DNA of 25,397 nt from Campylobacteraceae bacterium (GCA_026985655.1 JALSQB010000217.1:1-25397), one strand, 5' to 3'. Counted from the first letter of the stretch, positions 15,322 to 23,632 are shown. Numbers and translations: made by a program. Notes: generated from the letters alone by a model not told the origin.

Positions 15322-15368
15322 TATAATAATTCCTCTAAAATATAATTAAAAAGCATAGGAATTATTAT
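15322..15368 (+). promoter_or_regulatory. dapF promoter plus inverted repeat covering its RBS and start codon
   Basis: A -10 TATAAT lies at 15322-15327, with transcription expected to start near 15334. A perfect 12-bp inverted repeat (15323-15334 with 15357-15368, loop of 22 bases) begins inside this -10 box. Its right arm holds the ribosome-binding site AGGA and the first two bases of the dapF ATG. RNA coming from upstream could fold and hide the start; RNA from this promoter would lack the left arm. Promoter and repeat are seen; the regulatory effect is inference. Confidence 0.5.
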
Positions 15369-16116
15369 GACTGTAACCAAATACTCTGCAAGTGGCAATG
15401 ACTTTGTTATTATTATTCGTAAAAAGAAAAAAGATCGTTCAAAATTAGCCAAACGTCTCTGTCACAGACAAAATGGTGTAGGTGCAGATGGTTTAGTCGT
15501 GGTTGTTCCTCATCCAGAATATGATTTTGAATGGGATTTTTACAATGACGATGGTAGCCGTGCCACAATGTGTGGAAATGCTTCTCGTGCTGTGGCACAC
15601 TTTGCGATGGAAAAAGGTATCTCTCAAAACAATGAAGCAGAATTCTTAACAGGAGCAGGTCTTATTCGTGCCAATGTCAATGGAAACTATGTCACCAGTG
15701 ACATGACCAAACCCATAAGACTTAGCAGTGAAATAGACGAAGAGGGAGAGCGTTGGTGGTTTATTGACACAGGCGTTCCTCATCTTGTAGCTATTCGTGA
15801 TAATATTGATGAATTTGACTTAGCCCAAGCCAAACGCCTAAGAGATAAATTTAATGCCAATGTCAATATTTGTAAAATCGAAGATGATCAAACCATCAAG
15901 GTAAGAACCTATGAACGTGGAGTTGAAGATGAAACTTTAGCTTGTGGTACAGGTATTGTCGCTTGTTTTATTCGTGCTAATGATGAAAAATTTGTCCAAG
16001 ATAAAATTAAAGTATTTCCAAAATCAAAAGATGAACTCTATGTTTCACTAGAAGAAGAAACGTATAGATTTGCAGGAGAAGTAAAAAAAACCTTTGTGGC
16101 TGAAACATTCGACTAA
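15367..16116 (+). CDS. dapF: Diaminopimelate epimerase
   Basis: The 249-residue enzyme turns LL- into meso-diaminopimelate for lysine and peptidoglycan synthesis, without a cofactor. Both catalytic cysteines are present: C69 in M-C-G-N-A-S-R and C193 in L-A-C-G-T-G. The N-terminus K-Y-S-A-S-G-N-D-F and G-V-G-A-D-G-L are also conserved. The stretch K-K-K-K-D-R (19-24) is a local basic insertion. At 249 residues it matches the short Campylobacterota form. Start is set by AGGA six bases before ATG. Confidence 0.96.
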   Translation: MTVTKYSASGNDFVIIIRKKKKDRSKLAKRLCHRQNGVGADGLVVVVPHPEYDFEWDFYNDDGSRATMCGNASRAVAHFAMEKGISQNNEAEFLTGAGLIRANVNGNYVTSDMTKPIRLSSEIDEEGERWWFIDTGVPHLVAIRDNIDEFDLAQAKRLRDKFNANVNICKIEDDQTIKVRTYERGVEDETLACGTGIVACFIRANDEKFVQDKIKVFPKSKDELYVSLEEETYRFAGEVKKTFVAETFD

Positions 16117-16144
16117 AGAACACAATTCACCACAAATATTATGC

Positions 16145-16170
16145 TATGATTCCTTAAAAAAACAAGGAAT
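16145..16170 (+). promoter_or_regulatory. Promoter plus RBS-covering inverted repeat of the PpiC isomerase gene
   Basis: A -10-like TATGAT (16145-16150) overlaps the left arm of a 7-bp inverted repeat (ATTCCTT 16149-16155, AAGGAAT 16164-16170, loop AAAAAAAC). The right arm contains the ribosome-binding site AAGGA of the gene starting at 16179. The expected start near 16157 lies just past the left arm, the same arrangement as at dapF. Confidence 0.4.
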
Positions 16171-16178
16171 TACACAAC

Positions 16179-16994
16179 ATGAAAAAAATCGTAAGCATTC
16201 TGCTGATTATCTCATCAACACTATTGATGGCAAAAACTTTAGTCACCGTTAATGGTCATAAAATTACGGATACACTACTATCAAAAGAGTATGCCCAATT
16301 AGATGAAACACAAAAAAGTAACCTCATGGAGCAACTTATTAAAGAAGAGGTTCTCTATGCAAATCTCTTGAGTAGCCCTATTGTCAATAATCCAAAATTT
16401 CAAGAGGCATTTAACCAACAAAAAGCACTCATTGAAAAACAATATGGAAAAACATTAAATAAAGAACAGCTAAGAAGTATTAAAGGGGCTATTGCACTGT
16501 CACTTTACCAACAAGAAGCATTTCAAAAGGTGACGGTTTCAGAGCAAGAGATTAAAGATTTTTACCAAAATAACATTGATAAGTTTACTTTTCCTAACTC
16601 GATTGAAATAGCTGATATTATTTTACAAGATCAAGCAACTGCCAATCAAGTCTTAAAATCTTTACAAGCTTCAACCAATTTAGACCAAGACTTCATTGCC
16701 CAAGCACATGCCCGTAAACAGAGTGGATATATGGGTTGGTTTGGAAGAGAAGCAATGCCTGCAAATCTTTTTGACAGAGCCTACAAATACAAAATAAAGA
16801 GTTTAATTAATTCACCTGTTAAAACCAAACATGGTTACAATGTGGTCTATCTTCTCAACAAGAAAAAAGCAGGTACATTGTCATTTAAAGAAGCCAAACC
16901 AAAAATAAAACAGATGCTAAAACAAAAAAAGATAATGGAAGAACTTAAAGATAAAGTAGATACACTCTATGGAAATGCTCAAATAGTTTACTAA
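16179..16994 (+). CDS. Periplasmic PpiC/SurA-type peptidyl-prolyl isomerase
   Basis: The 271-residue product has a signal peptide (1-18, L-L-M-A) and a SurA-like N-terminal helical region (T-V-N-G-H-K-I-T-D; Q-L-I-K-E-E-V-L-Y). A parvulin domain spans about 130-232, with G-Y-M-G-W-F-G-R and P-V-K-T-K-H-G-Y-N-V-V-Y. The layout matches the Campylobacter PEB4/CBF2 group, periplasmic folding helpers for outer-membrane proteins, but I cannot prove orthology. A basic C-terminal helix (235-265) closes the chaperone part. It lies 62 bases after dapF and ends before a bidirectional terminator. Confidence 0.85.
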   Translation: MKKIVSILLIISSTLLMAKTLVTVNGHKITDTLLSKEYAQLDETQKSNLMEQLIKEEVLYANLLSSPIVNNPKFQEAFNQQKALIEKQYGKTLNKEQLRSIKGAIALSLYQQEAFQKVTVSEQEIKDFYQNNIDKFTFPNSIEIADIILQDQATANQVLKSLQASTNLDQDFIAQAHARKQSGYMGWFGREAMPANLFDRAYKYKIKSLINSPVKTKHGYNVVYLLNKKKAGTLSFKEAKPKIKQMLKQKKIMEELKDKVDTLYGNAQIVY

Positions 16995-16999
16995 AACCC

Positions 17000-17021
17000 A
17001 AAAGCCTAATTTTAGGCTTTT
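17000..17021. terminator. Bidirectional terminator between ppi gene and lspA
   Basis: A perfect 9-bp stem, AAAAGCCTA (17000-17008) with TAGGCTTTT (17013-17021), has a 4-base loop and its own A and T runs, so it can act on both strands. It lies after the rightward isomerase gene and includes the lspA stop codon (17012-17014) of the leftward operon. Confidence 0.8.
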
Positions 17022-17491
17022 AGCTTCTTCTCTTTTCGATATTCTAAAAATGTTATAAGCAATATAATCGCTACGCCTAAGTCAATCATTACATCAGCAT
17101 AGTTAAAAACAGCAAAATCAAAACCACAATGCCAAGCCACATAATCCACAACCCCCTCGTGAATAAAACGGTCATATAGATTACCAATTGCACCCCCCAC
17201 AATTAAGCCAATGGCAAAAGCATACTGTTTTAAGTAACCCTCATAAAAGACATAGGCAATAATAGCTACGATTAATGTTAGTTGTACCCATTTTAAGTTA
17301 TTACCTAAAAATTCTAACATAGAAAATGCCACACCTCGGTTGTAAAAGAGTTCTAAATTAATACAAGTGCCTTTCCAAATAACAGCATGTTCTATGCCCT
17401 TGACAGATTCCATTGCCCAAACTTTAATAGTTTGGTCAATGAAAAAAGTTCCCATTGCTACAAACAAAAAGATAAGTAGATGTCGTAACAT
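17012..17491 (-). CDS. lspA: Lipoprotein signal peptidase (signal peptidase II)
   Basis: The 159-residue inner-membrane aspartic protease cuts signal peptides from prolipoproteins. It has four membrane helices and the catalytic aspartates D116 (G-V-V-D-Y-V) and D133 (F-N-Y-A-D-V-M-I-D). G-G-A-I-G-N-L-Y-D-R (99-108) and Y-N-R-G-V-A-F-S (50-57) are family motifs. Its ATG overlaps the glmM stop by one base (TAATG), so the two are translationally coupled. Confidence 0.95.
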   Translation of the reverse strand: MLRHLLIFLFVAMGTFFIDQTIKVWAMESVKGIEHAVIWKGTCINLELFYNRGVAFSMLEFLGNNLKWVQLTLIVAIIAYVFYEGYLKQYAFAIGLIVGGAIGNLYDRFIHEGVVDYVAWHCGFDFAVFNYADVMIDLGVAIILLITFLEYRKEKKLKA

Positions 17492-18828
17492 TAGGATAAT
17501 GCCTTTTTAAAGAAAGCCACGGTTTTTTCCATCATTTTTAAGAGTTTGGTTTTGTCTTTACCCTCTAGTAAAATTCGCATTAAGTTTTCAGTTCCAGAGT
17601 AACGTACCAAATGACGCATTTCAGAAGCTTCAATTTCAGCAAATAACTCTTTAACACCCTTAATCTTTTCAATAGGAATTTTTTTAGCAATATTAATATT
17701 GACTAACTTTTGAGGATACAATTCAAAAACATCAAAAGCTTGGGACGCTGTTTTATTGGTCTCTAACATATAGGCAAATGCTTGAAGTCCAGAGACCAAA
17801 CCATCACCTGTTTTGGCAAAATCTGAGAAGATTACATGCCCACTCTGTTCTCCCCCAAAGTTTGAACCTACTTTTTTCATCACTTCAAGCACATGTTTGT
17901 CTCCTACATCTGAACGCTCTAAGCTTAAACCATTTGAAGCCAAATAATCCTCAAGTCCTTGATTGCTCATCACCGTAGCAACCACTTTGTCATTGGCTAA
18001 TTTCTTTTCTGTTTTAAGATGAATTGCTAACGCACCTATGAGTTTGTCCCCATCAACAATGTTTCCTTTTTCATCTACCAGTACCAATCTATCAGCATCA
18101 CCATCTAGGGCGATTCCAATATCAGCACGTGTTTCAATGACCCGTTTTACCAAAGCTTCAGGAGAGGTTGCCCCACAGTTGGTGTTGATGTTGTAACCAT
18201 TAGGCTCGTTTGCCATGACAATTACTTCAGCTCCCAATTCACGTAAAACCGTAGGGGCGACAATGTAGGCTGCCCCATTGGCACAATCGACCACAATACG
18301 TTTACCATAAAGTGAAAATTCTTTAGGAAAAGAGTTTTTAATATGGACAATATAGCGTCCAATCACATCATCAATTCGTACCGAACGCCCTATCTCTTTT
18401 TTGGTCACAAAGGCAGATTCTACTTGCTCTAAATCATTAAAAATAGCTTCAATTTCTAATTCACTCTCTTTAGGAAATTTACTCCCTCTTGCATCAAAAA
18501 ATTTAATTCCATTGTCATAATAAGGATTGTGCGAAGCCGTAATCATAATTCCTGCATCACAACGCATATTTTCGGTAATAAACGCAATCGCAGGCGTAGG
18601 CATAGGACCTATTTGAATCACATCAAACCCAACGGAAGTAAGACCAGAGACCAAAGCATTTTCTATCATGTAGCCTGAACGTCGAGTATCTTTTCCGACT
18701 AAAATTTTATTATATTTACTTGTTTTTTTTAAGTAAATCCCCGCAGCAATCGCCAAACGCATGACATTAATTGGGTTGAGTTTTCCCCCTGCTAATCCAC
18801 GTACACCATCAGTTCCAAATAGTTCCAT
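17491..18828 (-). CDS. glmM: Phosphoglucosamine mutase
   Basis: The 445-residue enzyme converts glucosamine 6-phosphate to glucosamine 1-phosphate for UDP-GlcNAc, peptidoglycan and LPS. The phosphoserine loop I-T-A-S-H-N-P places the active Ser at 99. The metal site D-G-D-A-D-R is at 242-247, the sugar loop G-G-E-Q-S-G-H lies near 324-330, and the phosphate loop R-Y-S-G-T-E-N near the end. A good ribosome-binding site (AGGAG) precedes ATG. glmM-lspA is a known Campylobacterota pair and is divergent from thrS. Confidence 0.96.
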   Translation of the reverse strand: MELFGTDGVRGLAGGKLNPINVMRLAIAAGIYLKKTSKYNKILVGKDTRRSGYMIENALVSGLTSVGFDVIQIGPMPTPAIAFITENMRCDAGIMITASHNPYYDNGIKFFDARGSKFPKESELEIEAIFNDLEQVESAFVTKKEIGRSVRIDDVIGRYIVHIKNSFPKEFSLYGKRIVVDCANGAAYIVAPTVLRELGAEVIVMANEPNGYNINTNCGATSPEALVKRVIETRADIGIALDGDADRLVLVDEKGNIVDGDKLIGALAIHLKTEKKLANDKVVATVMSNQGLEDYLASNGLSLERSDVGDKHVLEVMKKVGSNFGGEQSGHVIFSDFAKTGDGLVSGLQAFAYMLETNKTASQAFDVFELYPQKLVNINIAKKIPIEKIKGVKELFAEIEASEMRHLVRYSGTENLMRILLEGKDKTKLLKMMEKTVAFFKKALS

Positions 18829-18903
18829 AAGTTATCTCCTAATTTAAAAGCATCATTTTAACATATTAAGAAAAGATTTAAGATTAAGGGCTTAAGCCTA
18901 AAG

Positions 18904-18916
18904 CGATATAATATCG
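18904..18916 (+). promoter_or_regulatory. Candidate thrS-infC promoter in a 13-base palindrome
   Basis: CGATATAATATCG is a palindrome with one central base and contains TATAAT (18907-18912). Transcription would start near 18919. Just upstream, GGCTTAAGCC (18889-18898) is another perfect palindrome at about the -30 position. A second -10-like TATTAT (18943-18948) lies nearer the gene. The ribosome-binding site AAAGG is at 18959-18963. Confidence 0.5.
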
Positions 18917-18969
18917 GCATTACAAAATCATGTTCTATTACGTATTATAGAGCGACATAAAGGTTAATT

Positions 18970-20784
18970 TTGAGCGAAAATTTAATAGGTTACATTGATG
19001 ACCTCGGAAACATTATAGACACACAAACAGCAGGCGAAAATCCATCGGCTACCCCTCTTGAATATGACAATTCAGAAGCCTCTTTAGAGATTATTAGACA
19101 CTCCACAGCACACCTTATGGCACAAGCTATTACAGAACTTTACAGCAATGCAAAGTTTTTTGTAGGTCCAAACGTAGATGAAGGGTTTTACTATGACTTC
19201 CGTGTCGATGAGAAGATTGGTGAAGAAGATTTAAAGAAAATCGAAAAGCAGATGAAGGCACTCATCAAAAAGAAGTACAAAATTGAAAAGTACGAGATGA
19301 CTAAAGCTGAAGCTTTAGAAAAATTTGCTTCTGATGATTTAAAACAAGAAGTTTTAAAACGTATTCCAGATGGGGTAATCTCTGTCTATAAACAAGGTGA
19401 TTTTGAAGACCTTTGTCAAGGACCACACGTTCCAGCATTGCGTTTTTTACATAACTTTAAACTCACACGTGTTGCAGGAGCTTACCTTGGTGGTGATGAG
19501 AGTAGAGAGATGCTTACACGTATCTATGGGATTGCTTTTGCAGACAAAGAGTCACTTAAAGATTACCTAAAGATGATGGAAGAGGCAAAAAAACGTGACC
19601 ACCGAAAGATTGGTGCTGAGATGGAACTCTTTATGTTTGATGAAGAGAGTGGTGCAGGACTGCCATTCTGGATGCCAAAAGGCTCACGTTTACGCTACAA
19701 GTTAGAAAACATTCTACACAAAGCCCACCGAAGACGAGGCTATGAGCCTGTGCGTGGTCCAGAGATTTTAAAAGCTGATATGTGGCGAACCTCTGGACAC
19801 TACGCGTGTTATGGTGAGAACATGTACCTTACCACCATTGACGAGCAGGAGTATGGGGTCAAACCTATGAACTGTATTGGACATATTCAAATCTTTAAAC
19901 AAAGTGGAAAATCTTACCGTGATTTACCTGTCAAATATTACGAATATGGGGTAGTTCACCGTCACGAAAAATCTGGTGCTTTACACGGTCTGCTACGCGT
20001 AAGAGAGTTTACTCAAGATGATGCCCATATTTTCTGTACACCAGAACAGATTGCAGGAGAGGTTATTGAGATTGTTGAGTTTGTTGATTCGGTCATGAAA
20101 CTCTTTGGCTTTGAATACAGCATGGAAGTGGCAACCAAACCAGAAAAAGCCATTGGAGAAGATGCCGTTTGGGACTTAGCAACCCAAGGACTTAAAGATG
20201 CACTCAATGAAAATAACTTGCCTTTCACCATTGATGAGGGTGGTGGAGCATTTTATGGACCAAAAATTGACATTAAAATCACCGATGCCATTGGACGTAA
20301 ATGGCAATGTGGAACGGTTCAAGTCGATTTCAACCTACCAGAGCGTTTTGAAGCTGAATATGTAGGAGAAGACAATGAACGTCACACGCCTGTGATGATT
20401 CACCGAGCCATTTTGGGTTCATTTGAGCGTTTCATTGGTATTTTAACCGAACATTACGCAGGAGAGTTCCCCCTCTTCTTAGCACCAACACAAGTGATAT
20501 TTGTACCTATTTCAGAGTCACATGTGGCGTATGCTAAAGAACTGAAAAACAAACTTATAGACCTTGAAGTAGATTGTGAAATCTATGATAAAAATGATTC
20601 ACTCAACAAAAGAGTACGAAATGCAGAGAAGCAAAGAGTACCTTATGTGGTTATTGTAGGTGATGAGGAAGTTGAAAATAAAACCGTTGCCTTACGAAAT
20701 AGACGCACAAAAGAGCAATATAATCTTTCTTTTGATGAATTTATGGTAGAATTAAGCCAACAACTAAATGAAGGTAAGATTTGA
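18970..20784 (+). CDS. thrS: Threonine-tRNA ligase, UUG start
   Basis: The 604-residue enzyme charges tRNA(Thr). The editing domain motif H-S-T-A-H-L (H44, H48) and L-C-Q-G-P-H-V-P are present. The catalytic domain keeps the zinc ligands: Cys in P-M-N-C-I-G-H, His in D-D-A-H-I-F, and His in M-I-H-R-A-I-L-G-S. An anticodon-binding domain closes the protein (about 505-600). The N-terminal TGS domain is shortened: only about 43 residues precede the editing motif against about 72 in E. coli. From memory, relatives in this phylum share this. The start is TTG, six bases after AAAGG; no ATG lies nearby in frame. Its stop overlaps the infC start. Confidence 0.95.
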   Translation: MSENLIGYIDDLGNIIDTQTAGENPSATPLEYDNSEASLEIIRHSTAHLMAQAITELYSNAKFFVGPNVDEGFYYDFRVDEKIGEEDLKKIEKQMKALIKKKYKIEKYEMTKAEALEKFASDDLKQEVLKRIPDGVISVYKQGDFEDLCQGPHVPALRFLHNFKLTRVAGAYLGGDESREMLTRIYGIAFADKESLKDYLKMMEEAKKRDHRKIGAEMELFMFDEESGAGLPFWMPKGSRLRYKLENILHKAHRRRGYEPVRGPEILKADMWRTSGHYACYGENMYLTTIDEQEYGVKPMNCIGHIQIFKQSGKSYRDLPVKYYEYGVVHRHEKSGALHGLLRVREFTQDDAHIFCTPEQIAGEVIEIVEFVDSVMKLFGFEYSMEVATKPEKAIGEDAVWDLATQGLKDALNENNLPFTIDEGGGAFYGPKIDIKITDAIGRKWQCGTVQVDFNLPERFEAEYVGEDNERHTPVMIHRAILGSFERFIGILTEHYAGEFPLFLAPTQVIFVPISESHVAYAKELKNKLIDLEVDCEIYDKNDSLNKRVRNAEKQRVPYVVIVGDEEVENKTVALRNRRTKEQYNLSFDEFMVELSQQLNEGKI

Positions 20785-21341
20785 GTAGACATCACAAAAA
20801 TAACAACCGCGGTAGAAAAAAACCTGACGACACCATAATGAATGATAAAATTCGTGCAAGAGAACTCCGTGTTCTCGGCGATGAGGGTGAACAAATGGGT
20901 ATTTTATCTCGTGATGAGGCAATGCAAATTGCTGATGATAAAGGGCTAGACCTTGTACTGGTTTCGCCCGATGCAAACCCACCTGTGGCCAAAATAATGG
21001 ACTACGGTAAGTTTAAGTATGAGCAAGAAAAAAAGAAAAAAGAAGCCAGAAAGAACCAAAAAACCATTGATGTAAAAGAGGTTAAATTCTCTTGTAAAAT
21101 CGCTGAGGGTGATATTGCTTACAAAGTAAAACATGCCATTGAGTTTTTAGAAGCTGGAAAACATGTCAAGCTAAGAGTCTTTTTACGTGGTAGAGAGATG
21201 GCAAACCCAGAATGGGGTGTTGATGTACTTAACCGAGTATGGCCAATGCTTGAAGAAGTAGGCGTTTTAGAGCAAGATGCAAAACGTGATGGTCGTTATG
21301 TCAATATGTACGTTACACCAAAAAATGCTCCTAAAAAATAA
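20781..21341 (+). CDS. infC: Translation initiation factor IF-3, UUG start
   Basis: The 186-residue product has the IF-3 N-domain (N-D-K-I-R-A-R-E-L-R-V-L near 21-32; P-V-A-K-I-M-D-Y-G-K-F-K-Y), a Lys-rich linker and the C-domain (V-K-E-V-K-F-S-C-K-I; F-L-R-G-R-E-M). It binds the 30S subunit and checks start codons and the initiator tRNA. The TTG start overlaps the thrS stop (TTGA), with AAGG six bases upstream in thrS. In many bacteria infC starts with a rare codon so that IF-3 limits its own synthesis; TTG may play this part here. An ATG at codon 20 would remove the basic N-terminus. rpmI-rplT do not follow. Confidence 0.95.
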   Translation: MSRHHKNNNRGRKKPDDTIMNDKIRARELRVLGDEGEQMGILSRDEAMQIADDKGLDLVLVSPDANPPVAKIMDYGKFKYEQEKKKKEARKNQKTIDVKEVKFSCKIAEGDIAYKVKHAIEFLEAGKHVKLRVFLRGREMANPEWGVDVLNRVWPMLEEVGVLEQDAKRDGRYVNMYVTPKNAPKK

Positions 21342-21421
21342 TATTTATCAAAAAGTAAAGAGCATTTTGTAAGTGTAGCGATAAAACTCTTAATACAACA
21401 GAAGAACTCAGTACCTCTAAA

Positions 21422-21530
21422 AGAGGAAAATATACCTGATATTTTAACTTTAATTATACGAAAATCTTTTTTAGCCATATTATTGCTAAAAGAGATTCTA
21501 AAGCCATCAATAAATCATAAATTTTCCTCT
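21422..21530. other. Nested inverted repeats in the infC to reductase gap
   Basis: The 321-base gap (21342-21662) has no coding frame I can support. Inside it, AGAGGAAAAT (21422-21431) is perfectly complementary to ATTTTCCTCT (21521-21530). Between these arms lies a 13-bp hairpin (21463-21475 with 21485-21497, one G-U pair, 9-base loop). A smaller hairpin CCTCT-AAA-AGAGG sits near 21413-21425. A further pair (21322-21330 with 21360-21368) spans the infC end and may be its terminator. It could be a structured RNA, a leader element or the remains of a small mobile repeat. Confidence 0.4.
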
Positions 21531-21625
21531 CTTCAAATACCCTCATCTATTAAGCAGTTTAGGTGATATAAATCAATATGACTAAATAATGGGCAGTTAT
21601 TTTTATTATTATCTAAAGTTTTTAG

Positions 21626-21631
21626 TATAAT
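21626..21631 (+). promoter_or_regulatory. Promoter -10 of the nitrite/sulfite reductase gene
   Basis: TATAAT (21626-21631) lies 31 bases before ATG 21663 and no clear -35 is seen. Transcription would start near 21638, downstream of the nested inverted repeats, so those would not be part of this transcript. A G-run (21654-21658) four bases before the ATG serves as an unusual ribosome-binding site. Confidence 0.45.
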
Positions 21632-21662
21632 AAAGTAATTAATCAAATCAGATGGGGGTCAA

Positions 21663-23582
21663 ATGTCAGCATTAGCCAAAGCACTTGAAGCACGAAGTAA
21701 AAAACTTAACAAAGTAGAAAGCACCAAAGCACTCAAAACACCAATGGAGGTTCATGCACAACTTGAAGCCATTGCCAAAGGAGGCTATGATGCCTTAAGT
21801 AAAGAGGATTCAGCCTACTTTTTAAAATGTTTTGGTCTTTTTGACAAAGGCGAAGACTTTATGTTACGGGTACGAGTACCGATTGGTCAGCTTACAAGCG
21901 AACAAGCCATACGCATCGGAGAAGTGGCTCAAAAATATGGAAATGACTACATTGACATTACCACAAGAATGCAAATTGAACTACGCTATTTACAAATTGA
22001 AGATATTGCTAAAGTATTACAAGAGCTTCAAGAAGTGGGTATCTCTACTTTTCAAACAGGAGTAGATAATCCTCGTAACATTGTCGCCGACCCATTAGAA
22101 GGCATTGCTTTTGACAACATCATCGACGTTAAACCCATTGTCGATAAACTTCAAAGTCTTATTATCGAAAATGAGGAATGGATTTCAGTTTTACCTCGTA
22201 AGTTTAACACAGGAATTTTAGGTTCAATGTCCAACGCTTGTAACATCTTTGGACATGACTGTTGTTTTGTTTTAGCTAACAAAGAGGGAGAGTTTGGATT
22301 TAACGTTCATCTTGGGGCAAGAGTAGGCATTCAAGCCAAAGATGCCAATACCTTTGTCACAGCCTCAGAAGTACCAAGCTTTTTTATGGCACTTTTAGAA
22401 ACTTTTAAAACCTTTGGTTACCGTGACAACCGTAACAAAAACCGTTTGCATTTTTTACTACAAGATGTAGGAATGAAAGCCTTTATTGATGAGGTTGAAG
22501 CCCAAGCAGGAGTAAACTTTGCCACAGCAGGTCAAAACTTAGTTCAATCACAAAACATTGCATTAGGGGCAAACAAAGTTTTACAACGTAATGGTAAATA
22601 TGCCCATAAAATCATTGTTCCCTCTGGAATCTTTTCAGGAACAGACCTTATAGCTTTAGCTACTAGAGCCCAAAGCTTTGGGTCGGGAAATTTACGTTTA
22701 ACGTATGACCAAAACATCTATGTAATAGATATTGATGCAAGTGCCTTACCCGCCTTTGAATCGACTACTATTTTTGCTAAATACAATGCATTTAACAACA
22801 TCTATTTTAATGACATGATAGCCTGTGCAGGAACAGCCACCTGTTCGTATGGGGTTATTCCTAACAAACCAGATGCCATTGAGATGGCAAACTTTTTAAA
22901 ATCTGAAGTTGCCATAGAGAGTGGACATGTTCGCATGAACTGGTCGGCATGTCCTAAAGGGTGTGGGGTTCATGGCATTGCTGACATTGGATTTGAGGGG
23001 TGTAAAGCCAAAGATGATGAGGGAAACAGAGTCGATGGGGTTCACATCTTCATTGCAGGGAAAATCACGCGTGATGCCCAAGAAGCTCATATTTTACACA
23101 AAGCCTTACCCATTAATGAAGCAAAACATCATGTGAAGTATCTGCTACAAAGCTATGCAAGGTTCAAAAAAAGAGGCGAAACTTTTGAATCTTTTGAAGA
23201 GCGATACCTCTCACAAAACTACTCTTACCAAGCCTTAGCATTCTATACTAAAATTAACTACATTTTAAATGAGAAACTAGGATTAGAAGTAAAATTAGAA
23301 CTAGAAGCCCAAGCCAAAACGCTTAAAAAAGAGAAGTTTGAAATTTTTGATTTTGGGCTAAAACTCTTTAAACTTTTAACAAAAGAGAAGCGTTATGTAG
23401 CTGTTGAAGATTTTGAACCTATGTTGGTTAAAGCACGAAAAATTACACGCGATGAAGTGAGCAAACTTAACCCTAAAGTTCCTGCTAAACTCTCTGAAGT
23501 TATCTACATGATGACCGACAATGACAAAACCACCAGAGCCGCTGTCTTTACTGAACTACTAATGGCATTAAAAGGAATTTAA
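21663..23582 (+). CDS. Siroheme [4Fe-4S] nitrite/sulfite reductase
   Basis: The 639-residue product is a one-subunit reductase of the ferredoxin nitrite/sulfite reductase family, reducing nitrite to ammonia or sulfite to sulfide by six electrons. It has the two ferredoxin-like half-domains (L-R-V-R-V-P-I-G-Q-L near 68-77; second half from about 310) and an early D-I-T-T-R-M-Q motif. The siroheme/[4Fe-4S] ligand pattern is C388-x5-C394 and C430-x3-C434 with N-W-S-A-C-P-K-G-C-G. About 110 residues follow the usual core (530-639), charged and helical. No cysG, ferredoxin, transporter or sulfate-assimilation genes adjoin, so the substrate cannot be told. Confidence 0.85.
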   Translation: MSALAKALEARSKKLNKVESTKALKTPMEVHAQLEAIAKGGYDALSKEDSAYFLKCFGLFDKGEDFMLRVRVPIGQLTSEQAIRIGEVAQKYGNDYIDITTRMQIELRYLQIEDIAKVLQELQEVGISTFQTGVDNPRNIVADPLEGIAFDNIIDVKPIVDKLQSLIIENEEWISVLPRKFNTGILGSMSNACNIFGHDCCFVLANKEGEFGFNVHLGARVGIQAKDANTFVTASEVPSFFMALLETFKTFGYRDNRNKNRLHFLLQDVGMKAFIDEVEAQAGVNFATAGQNLVQSQNIALGANKVLQRNGKYAHKIIVPSGIFSGTDLIALATRAQSFGSGNLRLTYDQNIYVIDIDASALPAFESTTIFAKYNAFNNIYFNDMIACAGTATCSYGVIPNKPDAIEMANFLKSEVAIESGHVRMNWSACPKGCGVHGIADIGFEGCKAKDDEGNRVDGVHIFIAGKITRDAQEAHILHKALPINEAKHHVKYLLQSYARFKKRGETFESFEERYLSQNYSYQALAFYTKINYILNEKLGLEVKLELEAQAKTLKKEKFEIFDFGLKLFKLLTKEKRYVAVEDFEPMLVKARKITRDEVSKLNPKVPAKLSEVIYMMTDNDKTTRAAVFTELLMALKGI

Positions 23583-23632
23583 TCTTTCAATAATAAATAT
23601 TATATTTTATTAAAAATAAACATATATTATTC

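Noticed and set aside
18829..18969. T-box or riboswitch before thrS
   Set aside because: No T-box sequence or tRNA-responsive terminator is visible; the palindromes are at the promoter.
21342..21662. rpmI or rplT after infC
   Set aside because: No frame with ribosomal protein L35 or L20 features exists in the gap; separation from infC is known in this phylum.
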